The notes under the pieces: model-generated
Told to the model about the DNA's origin: nothing
The model's input: only the letters and a program-made list of their open reading frames with translations
Databases searched by the model: none
Made by a program: the position numbers and the translations under genes
From: a candidate division KSB1 bacterium
Lineage (GTDB): Bacteria > Zhuqueibacterota > Zhuqueibacteria > Zhuqueibacterales > Zhuqueibacteraceae
Length of the DNA stretch: 64,000 nucleotides
NCBI GenBank assembly: GCA_034506175.1
Contig: JAPDQB010000025.1
Span: 23,947 to 87,946 of the forward strand
Direction: 5' to 3'
Shown: positions 17,718 through 26,924 of the stretch, piece by piece
Position numbering within the stretch: the stretch's first letter is position 1
How the letters are laid out: each line of letters begins with the position of its first letter

Positions 17718-18098
17718 TTATTTTGTTTTGACGACAATCGCGCCGCCGACGTTGCCGGTGCCGTACAGCGTCGTTGCATCCTGCGCGCTCATATACCGGA
17801 TTTCCTCGATATTATTCGCCGGATAATTGCGGAGGCTTGCCAGCTCCGGCAGGCGCTGGTTGTTGACGTAAACCGAGGGCACCAACAATTGCGCGCTGCC
17901 CGGCGAGGCGACGCCGCGGACTCGCAGCCATTGCGGGCGCAGCAATTCGATCGCCTCCAGCGCCTCTTTCGCGCGCGACGACGCCAGCTCTTCCGCCGTA
18001 ATCACATTCGAGGAGCGGCGCGGCGTGTTGGTGCCGCTCGTCGTAGCGCAAGCCATCAAAAAAATGGCCACTAGACAGCCAAAACCAATCGATCTCAT
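17718..18098 (-). CDS. Lipoprotein with TonB-receptor plug-like domain
   Basis: 126 residues from ATG 18098 (GGAGGC site). A lipoprotein signal (GCLVAIFLMAC) is followed by a Ser/Thr-rich linker and then a region like the plug of TonB-dependent receptors: PSVYVNNQRLPELASLR, IEEIRYMSAQDATTLYG, and TGNVGGAIVVKTK at the very end. There is no barrel. Stand-alone plug-like lipoproteins occur in Bacteroidota/Gemmatimonadota-type genomes; role unknown. It is transcribed downstream of the amidase with a gap of about 50 bases. Confidence 0.7.
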   Translation of the reverse strand: MRSIGFGCLVAIFLMACATTSGTNTPRRSSNVITAEELASSRAKEALEAIELLRPQWLRVRGVASPGSAQLLVPSVYVNNQRLPELASLRNYPANNIEEIRYMSAQDATTLYGTGNVGGAIVVKTK

Positions 18099-18148
18099 TT
18101 TTCGCCTCCAAAAGTTGGTCTTGGGAATTTTATTCCATCTTAGTTTTT

Positions 18149-19816
18149 TTACGGAAACAACGGCGGATGCTTTCGATGAAAATCCGTCGCCTCCTGATAA
18201 ATTTTTGCCAGTGCCAGCGTCGCGGCCTCGCCGTACAACCGCCCGACGAAGCTGATGCTGGTCGGACTGCCTTTCTTGTCGAAGCCGTTCGGCACGACGA
18301 CGCACGGATGCCCGGTCAAATTGGTGAGCAGCAGATTGCTGCCGCCGAACGACGGCGTCACGTAGACGTCGATGTTCGCCATCACTTTTTCCATCGCCTG
18401 AATGACGAGATAACGCGCACGATTGGCCTGAATGTATTCCACCGCCGGAACGAAGCGCGACGAACGAAACACATTCGGCCAGGCGTTGCGAATCTGCCGG
18501 ACGAGGAGGTCATCCTGGCCCGAGCGCGTGAGATCATCGAACGCCGCTGCCGCTTCGACGCCCAGAAGAAACGACATGTCGTTCACCGGATAATCCGGCA
18601 GCTCGATGGGAATGAGATTGGCGCCGGCCTCGCGCAGCTTCACCAGCACGGCCTCATTGTTGGCTTTGTTGGTGGTGTCCTTTTCAAACGCGCTTTGATA
18701 ATAGCCGACGCGCAGTTGGCGCGCCGTCGTTTTGGCGTTGTAATTGAACGGCAGATCGACGACGGTTTGATCGATGCCGTCAGGGCCGATGATGGCGTTG
18801 AACACCAGCGCGCAATCTTCCACCGTGCGGCAAATCGGGCCGATTTTATCCATCGACCAGCTCAGCGCCATTGCGCCGGCGCGGCTCACGCGGCCGTAAG
18901 TCGGGCGCAATCCCGTCACCCCGCAGCGCGTCGACGGCGAGACAATCGAGCCCCAGGTTTCGGTGCCGATGGCAAACGCCACCAGCCCGGCAGAGGTCGC
19001 CGCAGCAGAGCCGGCCGACGAACCACTGGAGCCTTGCTCCAGATTCCACGGATTGCGCGTTTTGCCGCCGAACCACACATCGCCCCACGCCAATTCGCCG
19101 AGCGTCAATTTCGCCACCAAAACCGCGCCGGCCGCTTCGAGCCGCTGAATCACGGTCGCATCGGCGTCGATCATTTGATCTTTGTACGGCACCGATCCCC
19201 ACGTCGTTTTGTAGCCTTTGGTGGCGAGCAAATCTTTGGCGCCGTACGGGATGCCGTGCAGCGGCCCGCGATAGTTGCCGGCGGCGATTTCAGCATCCGC
19301 GCGCCGCGCCTGCTCAAGCGCCAGCGCTTCGGTGAGCGTGATCACACATTCCAGCTTCGGGCCGTATTTCTTCAATCGTCCGAGATACATTTGCGTGAGC
19401 TGCATCGAGGTCACCCGGCGGGTGCGAATCAGCTCCGCCAGCTCGCCGACCGAAGCGAACGCCAGCGCCTCGAGATTCGCCGGCACCGCCAGTTTGGCCG
19501 GCGCGCTCCAAACCTGCGGCCGGCGCCGCGCATCGAATTTCATGCCGGCTGGCACCGGATTGAATTGCAGCGCCGGCGGCACGCTGTTGGCGAGCGCCAG
19601 CGTCCGCAGCTTTTGAAAATTGTCGAGATTTTCCTTCAAATCGCCGAGCATGGAGTCACGCTTGGCGTCGTTGAAAGAAAGGCCGATCAAGCTTTCCGCC
19701 GCCGCAATCATCTCGCGGGTGAGGGGATTTTTTTCCTGCGCCTGATAAGCCGCGCCGAGTAGAAAACAAAACAAACCGCCAATCAGAAGAACGATCTTGT
19801 TGTTTTGCCATCGCAT
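18149..19816 (-). CDS. Exported amidase (amidase signature family)
   Basis: 555 residues from ATG 19816 (AAAGGA site), giving a signal peptide (NKIVLLIGGLFCFLLGAAYQA). The amidase-signature core is complete: the Lys of GAKDLLATKGY, the GSSGSSAGSAAATSAGL glycine/serine loop, and the following SIVSPSTRCGVTGLRPT containing the nucleophilic Ser. These enzymes hydrolyse amide bonds by a Ser-cisSer-Lys triad; substrate is unknown. The long N-terminal extension before the core is found in other exported members. Antisense open frames over 500 codons are shadows of its GC bias. Confidence 0.9.
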   Translation of the reverse strand: MRWQNNKIVLLIGGLFCFLLGAAYQAQEKNPLTREMIAAAESLIGLSFNDAKRDSMLGDLKENLDNFQKLRTLALANSVPPALQFNPVPAGMKFDARRRPQVWSAPAKLAVPANLEALAFASVGELAELIRTRRVTSMQLTQMYLGRLKKYGPKLECVITLTEALALEQARRADAEIAAGNYRGPLHGIPYGAKDLLATKGYKTTWGSVPYKDQMIDADATVIQRLEAAGAVLVAKLTLGELAWGDVWFGGKTRNPWNLEQGSSGSSAGSAAATSAGLVAFAIGTETWGSIVSPSTRCGVTGLRPTYGRVSRAGAMALSWSMDKIGPICRTVEDCALVFNAIIGPDGIDQTVVDLPFNYNAKTTARQLRVGYYQSAFEKDTTNKANNEAVLVKLREAGANLIPIELPDYPVNDMSFLLGVEAAAAFDDLTRSGQDDLLVRQIRNAWPNVFRSSRFVPAVEYIQANRARYLVIQAMEKVMANIDVYVTPSFGGSNLLLTNLTGHPCVVVPNGFDKKGSPTSISFVGRLYGEAATLALAKIYQEATDFHRKHPPLFP

Positions 19817-19914
19817 GTTGCCAATCCTTTCCGCAAAAAAGTTCAAAGGGTGAGGCGATGAAATCAAATTAACGCCTTTGCCGCCAAAAGCAAGCATTTT
19901 TTCAAAGAATCCAG

Positions 19915-19943
19915 TTGACTTTGTGATTTAAAAATGGCAATAT
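19915..19943 (+). promoter_or_regulatory. Possible sigma70 promoter for Nudix gene
   Basis: TTGACT (19915-19920), 17-base spacer, CAATAT (19938-19943), about 28 bases before the Nudix start. The -10 is imperfect. Confidence 0.4.
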
Positions 19944-19971
19944 TCGTAAAGCTTTTTGAATTTTTAGCGCA

Positions 19972-20463
19972 ATGTATACTCGTTTAGACGACGTCGATTG
20001 GGCGAACTGGAAAGCCCAACAGCTCGCGACGCTGCTGTTCGTGGTTCGCGACGGCCAGGTTTTATTGATTCACAAAAAGCGCGGGCTGGGCGCGGGCAAA
20101 ATCAACGGCCCCGGCGGCCGGCTGAATAATGGCGAGTCCGCCATGCAAGCCGCGATTCGGGAAGTGCAGGAGGAGCTTCGTGTCACGCCGCTGGGCCTCG
20201 AATATTCCGGCGAGCTGTCGTTCCAATTTGTCGACGGCCTGTCGATTCACGTCGAAGTGTTTCGCGCCAGCGATTGCGACGGCGAGCCACAGGAGACCGA
20301 TGAAGCCAAGCCGCTGTGGGCGCCCCTCGACAAAATTCCCTTCGAGCGCATGTGGGCGGACGACCGGCTGTGGATTCCGTTGATGCTAGCGCGCAAAAAG
20401 TTTTCCGGACGGTTTTTGTTCGATGCGGATACGATGTTGGGGCATGAAATCGATATAATTTGA
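19972..20463 (+). CDS. Nudix hydrolase (8-oxo-dGTP/oxidised nucleotide pyrophosphatase-like)
   Basis: 163 residues. The Nudix box GX5EX7REVQEELR is complete at residues 49-69 (G49, E55, R63, E64, E67, E68). The lead LLFVVRDGQVLLIHKKRGLGAGKINGPGG is typical of MutT/MTH1-like members that sanitise oxidised purine nucleotides, which is a reasonable but unproven call. No partner gene is obvious; the class III aminotransferase starts 136 bases downstream. Confidence 0.88.
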   Translation: MYTRLDDVDWANWKAQQLATLLFVVRDGQVLLIHKKRGLGAGKINGPGGRLNNGESAMQAAIREVQEELRVTPLGLEYSGELSFQFVDGLSIHVEVFRASDCDGEPQETDEAKPLWAPLDKIPFERMWADDRLWIPLMLARKKFSGRFLFDADTMLGHEIDII

Positions 20464-20599
20464 ACCGCTTTGATTGGGCATCAAGCACGATAAGACGGAA
20501 GCCACATTGCCACATGAATATCACGATTATCAGGAATTTATTAAATCGACTGTATCAACCGTTTTTTGTCACGCATAAATTTCACCAGAAAATTCTGAA

Positions 20600-21982
20600 A
20601 TGAAGCCACGCGATTACTCGCCTCTCATGGCACAATTTGCCGCCGAATACGCCCAGCACGCCCCGAAATCCGCGGCGCTGCACCAGCGCGCGATCAAATG
20701 CATGATCGACGGCGGCAGCAATACGTTGCGATTGTTGCAGCCGTTCGCGCCGCGCCTCGTCAGCGCCAAAGGCGCATGGGTAAATGACGAAGATGGAAAT
20801 AAAATTCTCGATTTTTGGCAGGGGCATCATGCGAATATTTTGGGACACAACCCCGAGATCGTCACCTCGGCTTTGGCGCGCGCGTTGAGCGCGGGCTGGG
20901 GTTTGCAAACCGGTTTTACCGATCGGCTGCAAATCGAAGTGGCTGAAATCATCTGCCAACAAACCGGCGCGGAGAGAATTCGTTTCACCACCACCGGCAC
21001 ACTGGCGACGATGTATGCCATCTTGCTCGCGCGCGCTTTCACGGGACGCGATCTGACGCTGAAAGTCGGCGGCGGCTGGCACGGCGGACAGCCCTGGGGT
21101 CTCAAAGGCGTCAGCTACCGCGACGGTTTTGCCGCCATGGACAGCGCCGGCATTCCCGCCGGCTTGAGCGAACAAGTGCTCATTACGAATTTCAACAATT
21201 TGGAAAAACTTCACGACGACTTTCGGCGACATGGCGATAAACTGGCCTGTTTTATTCTGGAGCCAATCATCGGCGCCGGCGGTTTGATGCCGGCAACGAA
21301 AGAATATATGCAGACCGCGCGCGAGCTGACGCAAAAGCACGGCGTCGTGTTGATTCTCGACGAAGTGATTTCCGGCTTTCGTTATCGCGCCGGTACGGCG
21401 GCAGCACTTTATGACGTTCAGGCTGATTTGATGACGCTGGGCAAAGCCATCGGCGGCGGCATGCCGGTCGCTGCCCTTGCTGGTCGCGCCGATATTCTGA
21501 GCCTGGCCGGACGCGGCGGAAAAGTGAAATTCGAAGGTGGAACGTATGCGGCGCATCCGGCGTGCATGTTGGCCGGGAAAACGTACCTGACCTACTTGAT
21601 CGAAAACGAAGCGAGGATTTATCCGAACCTTGCCGCGTTGGGCAAGAAGACGCGCCAAGTCGTCACCCAGGCGTTTGCCGAAGCGGGAATTCATGTCCGC
21701 TTTGCCGGCGACCGCAACGAGGCCTTGCCCGCCAACTCGCTGCACATGCTGCTCTTTCCTTATGAAGAAGGACATGAGCTGATCACGCCGGAGGAGGTGC
21801 GCAATCCGACAATTTGTGACATCACGCTGAGCGAGAACGTTTTGCAGTTGGGTTTGCTGCTGGAAAATGTTTTTACCATGCACGGCTTGGGCTCCACCAC
21901 GACAGCGCACACGGAAGCCGATCTGCAATTTCTCGGCGAAGCCTGCCGGCAGTTTGCGCAGCGGGTCAAGCCGTATTTGTAA
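20600..21982 (+). CDS. Class III PLP-dependent aminotransferase (glutamate-1-semialdehyde aminomutase-like)
   Basis: 460 residues. Typical class III pieces are present: TTTGTLATMYAILLARAFTG, the PLP aspartate motif LILDEVISGFRYRAG, and the Schiff-base lysine in LMTLGKAIGGGMPVAALAG. The family includes HemL and a range of omega-aminotransferases; the sequence is longer than HemL (about 430) and lacks hem neighbours, so I would not name it hemL. No strong ribosome site precedes the ATG. Substrate unknown. Confidence 0.85.
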   Translation: MKPRDYSPLMAQFAAEYAQHAPKSAALHQRAIKCMIDGGSNTLRLLQPFAPRLVSAKGAWVNDEDGNKILDFWQGHHANILGHNPEIVTSALARALSAGWGLQTGFTDRLQIEVAEIICQQTGAERIRFTTTGTLATMYAILLARAFTGRDLTLKVGGGWHGGQPWGLKGVSYRDGFAAMDSAGIPAGLSEQVLITNFNNLEKLHDDFRRHGDKLACFILEPIIGAGGLMPATKEYMQTARELTQKHGVVLILDEVISGFRYRAGTAAALYDVQADLMTLGKAIGGGMPVAALAGRADILSLAGRGGKVKFEGGTYAAHPACMLAGKTYLTYLIENEARIYPNLAALGKKTRQVVTQAFAEAGIHVRFAGDRNEALPANSLHMLLFPYEEGHELITPEEVRNPTICDITLSENVLQLGLLLENVFTMHGLGSTTTAHTEADLQFLGEACRQFAQRVKPYL

Positions 21983-22031
21983 AAATAAGTTGTGAATGTC
22001 TTCGCATTGTCGTAAATTCAAAGGATGAACG

Positions 22032-22232
22032 ATGAACTTTCGCAAAATTCTCAAACCTCGAATTATCCAAGAATGGACAAAGCTTTTGCGTGAGAAAGGC
22101 CTCAAAGGCTTTATCCGCGAGAAGGGGTGGAAAGTGGTCGTCGCGATTTTCGCTTACTACCTGGTGCGCGACACGACGCTGTATGTTATCATTCCGTTTC
22201 TCATCGCGCAGGGATTTATTTGCGGCAAGTAG
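22032..22232 (+). CDS. Small single-helix membrane protein
   Basis: 66 residues: a basic helix (MNFRKILKPRIIQEWTKLLREKGLKGF) and one hydrophobic segment (VVVAIFAYYLVRDTTLYVIIPFLIA). A GGATG-type site precedes the ATG. It lies 50 bases after the aminotransferase and may be in its operon. No family recognised. Confidence 0.6.
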   Translation: MNFRKILKPRIIQEWTKLLREKGLKGFIREKGWKVVVAIFAYYLVRDTTLYVIIPFLIAQGFICGK

Positions 22233-22539
22233 CCTTCCAGTAAATTAAATTTCTCAATGACATCAATAAGCTTGGGCAAAAAGGTTGTTGACCGAAAAAA
22301 GAGCTTTCCATTCACCTTCCCCAATTCTCGTGAGATTCGAATTTTACAGAACCAATCTCGCCGACTTGGCGTCTAACAATATGATCAGGGTCGAATAAAA
22401 ATCACTTTACATTCGGCCAAAAAATTATTACCTTATAGTCGCTGCCGGTGAAAAACTGACTGGTCGCTGAAATGCTGGGTCTCGAATAGTTTGGTTTCAT
22501 TGATTCATCGGCCAGTTTAAATTAGCGAGTGAATTTCTG
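22233..22539. other. Intergenic region upstream of bamA
   Basis: About 300 bases without a convincing gene. A 39-codon ORF (22256-22375) is present but has no support. The region may hold the bamA promoter, though I see no clean -35/-10 pair. Confidence 0.4.
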
Positions 22540-24942
22540 ATGAGAGAAATTTTGTATTTTCCGAGCAATTGCCGTCATGCCAGTTTCATGGTGAAGTTCT
22601 TTTTTCTTGCGGCATTTTTCCTGTGTTGGGGAACAGGAAATGTGTTGGCGCAGCGCCAAAGCTCGTTTCGAGTATTGGGCCTTTCGGTTGAGGGTAACAA
22701 AACGGCGGACGCGAATTTTGTCAAGCTCAGCTCCGGCCTGTCGCTGGGCGAACAGGTGACCAGCGAAGATATTCAAAACGCCATCAAGCAATTATGGAAA
22801 TTGAATCTGTTTGAGGATGTGCAGGTGGTGCTCGACCGCCAGGCGGGCGACGGTGTTTATCTCACGCTAAAAGTCAAAGAAGCGCCGCGCCTGGAGAAAA
22901 TCGAATACGAGGGCAATAAAAAGCTGAAGAAGAAGGACCTCGAAAAGGAAGTCGATCTCTTTAAAGGCCAGGTCATTAGTCCGGGCGAGCTGGCCAAGAT
23001 TCGCCGCAAACTGAAAAAAGCTTATGAGAAAAAAGGCTATTTGCTGGCCGAGATTGAAACGCAGGTCGAAGCCGCGGCCGATAGCGCGCGCGTGAATCTG
23101 CAGATCAAAATCGACGAGGGCAAAAAAGTTCAAATCAAAGCCATCACCTTTCACGGCAATCACGCGTTCTCCGACGGCAAGCTGCGCAAGCAGTTGAAAA
23201 AAACCAAACAGGATTCCTGGCTGCGCGGCGGCGATTTTGACGAAAAGAAATATCGTGAAGATATCGACAAGCTGGTGCAATTCTATCGCGCCGAGGGTTA
23301 TCGTGACGCCGAATTTCTGGGAGACTCGCTTTATTACGGTCCCGACAAGAAGAACATGTTCATTGACATCTGGGTGAATGAGGGAGCGAAGTATTACATC
23401 GGGGATATTACGTGGGAAGGCAACAAGCTTTTTCCGGATAAATTGCTGGCAGCGATGCTGGGTTTTCAAAGCGGCGACCTGTACAATGCGACGAAATTGC
23501 AGAAGGCCGTCAGCGAGCGCCTGGGCAGCTTGTATTACGATTCCGGCTATATATTCGCCACGGTCAATCCAGTTGAGAAGCCCGTCGATAGCGCCAGGGT
23601 CGATTTGCATTTTCTCATCACCGAAGGCAACGCGGTGACGATCAACAAGATTCGCATTACCGGCAACACCAAGACGAAGGAAAAAGTCATCCGCCGCGAA
23701 TTGTATTTGCGCCCCGGCGACACCTTCAGCCGCGAGGCGCTCATGCGCAGCCAGCGCGAAGTTTTTGTTTTGAATTATTTCGCTGACGTCAAGCCCGATG
23801 TGCAGCCGATCAGCGACGAGAAAGTCGACGTGTCGCTGGAGGTGACGGAGAAGTCCACCGACACCGCCAACATGAGCGCCGGCTGGAGCGAACGCGACAA
23901 GTTGATCGGCTCGATTGGCCTCGCCTTCAACAATTTCCGCGGCAGCGGCCAGCGTTTGTCGTTTGACTGGAATTTCGGCCGGTTTTATCGCTCGTTTCAG
24001 ATCGGCTTCACGGAACCCTGGCTGTTCGACACGCCGACGCTGGCCGGCATCAATATTTTTGATACCAAGCGCGCCGAAGGCTACGGCTACGAATTTTCGC
24101 AGCGCAGCCGCGGTGGCTCAATTCAGGTCGGGCGCCGTCTGCGCTGGCCGGATAATTATTTCCGCACCGACTGGATTTATCGTTTGCAGAGCGTTGAGTA
24201 CGGCAATTTTGTCGGCTCACTCGCCGATCCCGAAACCCGCAAGCGATTTGGTTTTGATGAAGGCAACCTGATTTCAAGCTCGATCACGCACATTTTCACC
24301 CGCAACAGCTTAAACCGTCCGGAATTTCCAACGGCCGGTTCACGGGTTTCCTTGTCCACGGAATTCTCCGGCGGGCCGCTGCAAGGCAACGTCGGTTTTC
24401 ATAAACATATTTTGCAAGCAGATTGGTTTCTGCCGACCTTTGGCGGTTTGGTGTGGTTTCCGAATTTCCAAATGGGCTACATGGATCGCCTCACCCAAAA
24501 CAGTCGCATCCCGTATCTCGAATACTTTTTCATGGGCGGTGAGGGCTTGTCGAACTCGATACCGTTGCGCGGCTATGAAGATCCCCTGCGTGGCCGTTTG
24601 ACCGGCGCTGATCAGGTGATGATGAAATTCGGCCTGGAATTGCGTGTGCCGATTGCGCCCAACCCCACGGTGTTCGGTCTGCTGTTTGCCGAAGCCGGCA
24701 ACACCTGGCCGAATCTGGCAGCGACCAATCCGTTCGAGGCGACGCACGTCGAGAGAGGCCGGGTGTTGGGCTTGCGGCGATCAATCGGCATCGGTGCACG
24801 AATTTTTATGCCGCTGCTCGGCATCATCGGTTTTGATTACGCCTATGGCTTCGACAACCTCGAGTTTGACGCAGCAGACCGGCCCACCGGCCGGCTGCAG
24901 GGGGCGTGGAAGCCGCATTTTATTTTTGGACGCAGTTTCTAA
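22540..24942 (+). CDS. bamA: Outer membrane protein assembly factor BamA
   Basis: 800 residues (Omp85 family; typical about 800). After a hydrophobic signal, five POTRA repeats are recognisable (for example LSVEGNKTADANFVKLS, ITFHGNHAFSDGKLR, ITWEGNKLFPDKL, IRITGNTKTKEKVIRREL), then the 16-strand barrel with the L6-type GYEDPLRGRL loop region and the terminal Phe (FGRSF). It inserts beta-barrel proteins into the outer membrane. ATG 22588 (MVKFFFLAAFFLCWG) would give a cleaner signal peptide and may be the true start. Followed by ompH and the lipid A genes, the standard cluster. Confidence 0.95.
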   Translation: MREILYFPSNCRHASFMVKFFFLAAFFLCWGTGNVLAQRQSSFRVLGLSVEGNKTADANFVKLSSGLSLGEQVTSEDIQNAIKQLWKLNLFEDVQVVLDRQAGDGVYLTLKVKEAPRLEKIEYEGNKKLKKKDLEKEVDLFKGQVISPGELAKIRRKLKKAYEKKGYLLAEIETQVEAAADSARVNLQIKIDEGKKVQIKAITFHGNHAFSDGKLRKQLKKTKQDSWLRGGDFDEKKYREDIDKLVQFYRAEGYRDAEFLGDSLYYGPDKKNMFIDIWVNEGAKYYIGDITWEGNKLFPDKLLAAMLGFQSGDLYNATKLQKAVSERLGSLYYDSGYIFATVNPVEKPVDSARVDLHFLITEGNAVTINKIRITGNTKTKEKVIRRELYLRPGDTFSREALMRSQREVFVLNYFADVKPDVQPISDEKVDVSLEVTEKSTDTANMSAGWSERDKLIGSIGLAFNNFRGSGQRLSFDWNFGRFYRSFQIGFTEPWLFDTPTLAGINIFDTKRAEGYGYEFSQRSRGGSIQVGRRLRWPDNYFRTDWIYRLQSVEYGNFVGSLADPETRKRFGFDEGNLISSSITHIFTRNSLNRPEFPTAGSRVSLSTEFSGGPLQGNVGFHKHILQADWFLPTFGGLVWFPNFQMGYMDRLTQNSRIPYLEYFFMGGEGLSNSIPLRGYEDPLRGRLTGADQVMMKFGLELRVPIAPNPTVFGLLFAEAGNTWPNLAATNPFEATHVERGRVLGLRRSIGIGARIFMPLLGIIGFDYAYGFDNLEFDAADRPTGRLQGAWKPHFIFGRSF

Positions 24943-25004
24943 TGCGTAATTTTCAATTCGTAATATTGTTCAAAATGCTCAAACCATCAATCATGGAGGC
25001 TGGT

Positions 25005-25604
25005 GTGAAAACTTTTCAAAGTTGGCTTGGCATCGTTCTGGCCGCGATCGTGCTTTTCGGCGCCCATTCTGCTTCAGCGCAGTTGAAAGTGGGCTACATT
25101 GACTCGCAAAAAATTTTGGAAAAATACAAGGAAGCGCAAGACGCGCAGAGGCAACTTCAAGATCTCAATCGCCGCTGGGAAGATGAAGCCAGAAAAATGG
25201 AGAAGGAATTGCAAAGCAAGCTGGAAGAGCTTGAGTCGCAGGCGCTGCTGTTGAGCGAAGAGCGCAAAAAGGAAAAACAAACCGAGCTGCAAAATCTGAA
25301 CATTCGCTTGCAGCAATTTCAACAGGATAAATGGGGCAACCAGGGCGAAGTCTTCACCAAGCGCGCCGAGCTGATGCAGCCGGTGATCGACAAGATCAAC
25401 GCCGTGATTAAAAAAGTCGGCTCGGAGGAAAAATTCGATTATATCTTTGACGTCGTCAACGGCAACATTCTCCACGTCAGCGATTCGCAACCGAATCTGA
25501 CAGAAAAAGTTTTGGAAGAGCTGAACAAGGGTGTTGCCACGACGAAGCCGGCCAGCAGCACCGCGACAAAACCCCCGGCGGCGACACCGAAGCCGAAGAA
25601 CTAG
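25005..25604 (+). CDS. skp: OmpH/Skp periplasmic chaperone
   Basis: 199 residues starting at GTG 25005, chosen because GGAGG lies exactly five bases upstream and the product then begins with a signal peptide (KTFQSWLGIVLAAIVLFGAHSASA). The mature protein has KVGYIDSQKILEKY at its start and a long charged coiled coil (EEARKMEKELQSKLEELE-like), the hallmark of the Skp prefoldin-like tentacles that hold unfolded outer-membrane proteins for BamA. A Pro/Thr/Lys-rich tail ends the protein. It follows bamA by about 60 bases. Confidence 0.9.
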   Translation: MKTFQSWLGIVLAAIVLFGAHSASAQLKVGYIDSQKILEKYKEAQDAQRQLQDLNRRWEDEARKMEKELQSKLEELESQALLLSEERKKEKQTELQNLNIRLQQFQQDKWGNQGEVFTKRAELMQPVIDKINAVIKKVGSEEKFDYIFDVVNGNILHVSDSQPNLTEKVLEELNKGVATTKPASSTATKPPAATPKPKN

Positions 25605-25732
25605 CGAGTTGCAAGCGTCAAATTGCAAGTTGCGAGCTGTAAATTCTTTCTTGATCCTTGCAATTTGTGACTTGTAATTTGCAACTTGCCCCTTGCAATT
25701 TGTGCCGTGCAATTTGCAGATTGCCCCTTGCC
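25605..25732. repeat. Low-complexity leader of degenerate TTGCAA-type repeats
   Basis: The whole ompH-lpxD gap consists of variants of the words TTGCAATTTG, TTGCAACTTG and CCCCTTGC, repeated about every 20 bases. No ribosome site for lpxD is visible in it. The same vocabulary (GGCAAGTTGC, GCAAGTGGCA) recurs near 60.6 and 62.57 kb. Confidence 0.6.
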
Positions 25733-26806
25733 ATGGAGACTTCCTTGCGACTTACGGCGGCAGAGATCGCGCGTGTCATTGCCGGACGCGTCGAAGGTGA
25801 TGCCGCCGTTATCATTACGGGCCTTGCGCCGATCGATCAAGCGCGGCCGGGCGATTTGACGTTTGTCGCTCAGCCGCGTTATTTTTCTTATATCGACAAG
25901 ACTCCGGCCGCGGCGGTTTTGGTCGATCAGAATTATTCGCCGCCGTCAGCCAACGGTGTCGTGCTCATTCGCGTCGACAATCCGTATTTTGCTTTTTTGC
26001 AAATTGCGAAAAACTTTTTTCAGCCGCCGGCATCATGGACCGGCGTGCACCCCACCGCCATCGTCGGCGAAAAAGCTCGCCTCGGCAAGAACGTGGTGAT
26101 CGGCCCGCACGCGATTCTCGAGCCCGAATGTGAAATTGGCGATGACGTTCGTATCGGCGCGCTGTGTTCCATCGGGCGCGGCGCGCAAATCGGAAATCGC
26201 GTCGTGCTTTTTCCGCAGGTGCACGTGGCGCACGGCGTGCAAGTCGGCAACGACGTCATCATTCAAGCCGGTTCGGTGATCGGCTCGGATGGATTCGGTT
26301 ACGTCAAGCACGAAGGCGCGTATCACAAAATTCCTCATATCGGCACCGTCGTGCTCGAAGACGGCGTCGAAATCGGCGCGAACTGCACGATTGATCGCGG
26401 CACGTTCGGCGAGACGCGCATTCGCCGCGGCACCAAACTCGATAACCTCGTGCACATTGCCCATAACGTCGGGGTCGGCGAGCACACCGTGATCGCCGCG
26501 CAAACCGGCGTTTCCGGCAGCACAAAAATCGGCAACCGCGTGACGATTGCGGGCCAGGTCGGTTTTGTCGGCCATATCGAAATTGGCGACGACACCACGT
26601 TTGGCGCGCAAGCCGGCGTCACCAAGTCCATACCGCCGGGGATCACGGTTTCCGGCTATCCGGCACGCGAACACTCTTTGGCGCGCAAAGAAGAAGCCGC
26701 GCGCCGCCGCCTGCCACAGTTGCTCAAACGCGTGCGGGCGTTGGAAAACGCCGTGAAGAAAATCGCGCCGGAGGCATTGGAGAAAATTGATGATTCGGAT
26801 GGTTGA
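25733..26806 (+). CDS. lpxD: UDP-3-O-(3-hydroxyacyl)glucosamine N-acyltransferase
   Basis: 357 residues from ATG 25733. It has the LpxD N-terminal domain (RLTAAEIARVIAGRVEGD, GLAPIDQARPGDLTFV) and a left-handed beta helix of hexapeptide repeats ending in GFVGHIEIGDDTTFGAQAGV. The catalytic His lies in the HIAHNVGVGEHTVIA-type segment. It adds the second acyl chain in lipid A synthesis. Start chosen because METSLRLTAAE is the natural N-terminus; the repeat-derived leader gives no Shine-Dalgarno. Downstream is the lpxC-fabZ fusion. Confidence 0.93.
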   Translation: METSLRLTAAEIARVIAGRVEGDAAVIITGLAPIDQARPGDLTFVAQPRYFSYIDKTPAAAVLVDQNYSPPSANGVVLIRVDNPYFAFLQIAKNFFQPPASWTGVHPTAIVGEKARLGKNVVIGPHAILEPECEIGDDVRIGALCSIGRGAQIGNRVVLFPQVHVAHGVQVGNDVIIQAGSVIGSDGFGYVKHEGAYHKIPHIGTVVLEDGVEIGANCTIDRGTFGETRIRRGTKLDNLVHIAHNVGVGEHTVIAAQTGVSGSTKIGNRVTIAGQVGFVGHIEIGDDTTFGAQAGVTKSIPPGITVSGYPAREHSLARKEEAARRRLPQLLKRVRALENAVKKIAPEALEKIDDSDG

Positions 26807-26924
26807 CATTTTCTACTCTTACTCTCAATCCCACTCCTGCTCGCTTTTGAAAGTCTTTGCAAGCGAGTAAGAGCAGGAATAAGATAAAAATGATGAATTG
26901 ATTTGCTGTCATTTCGGAGGAGGA

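Noticed and set aside
18167..19762. 531-codon plus-strand ORF opposite the amidase
   Set aside because: Arg/His/Ala-rich shadow of a GC-rich gene with a complete amidase signature on the minus strand.
20582..22105. 507-codon minus-strand ORF opposite the aminotransferase
   Set aside because: No motif; class III aminotransferase motifs are on the plus strand.
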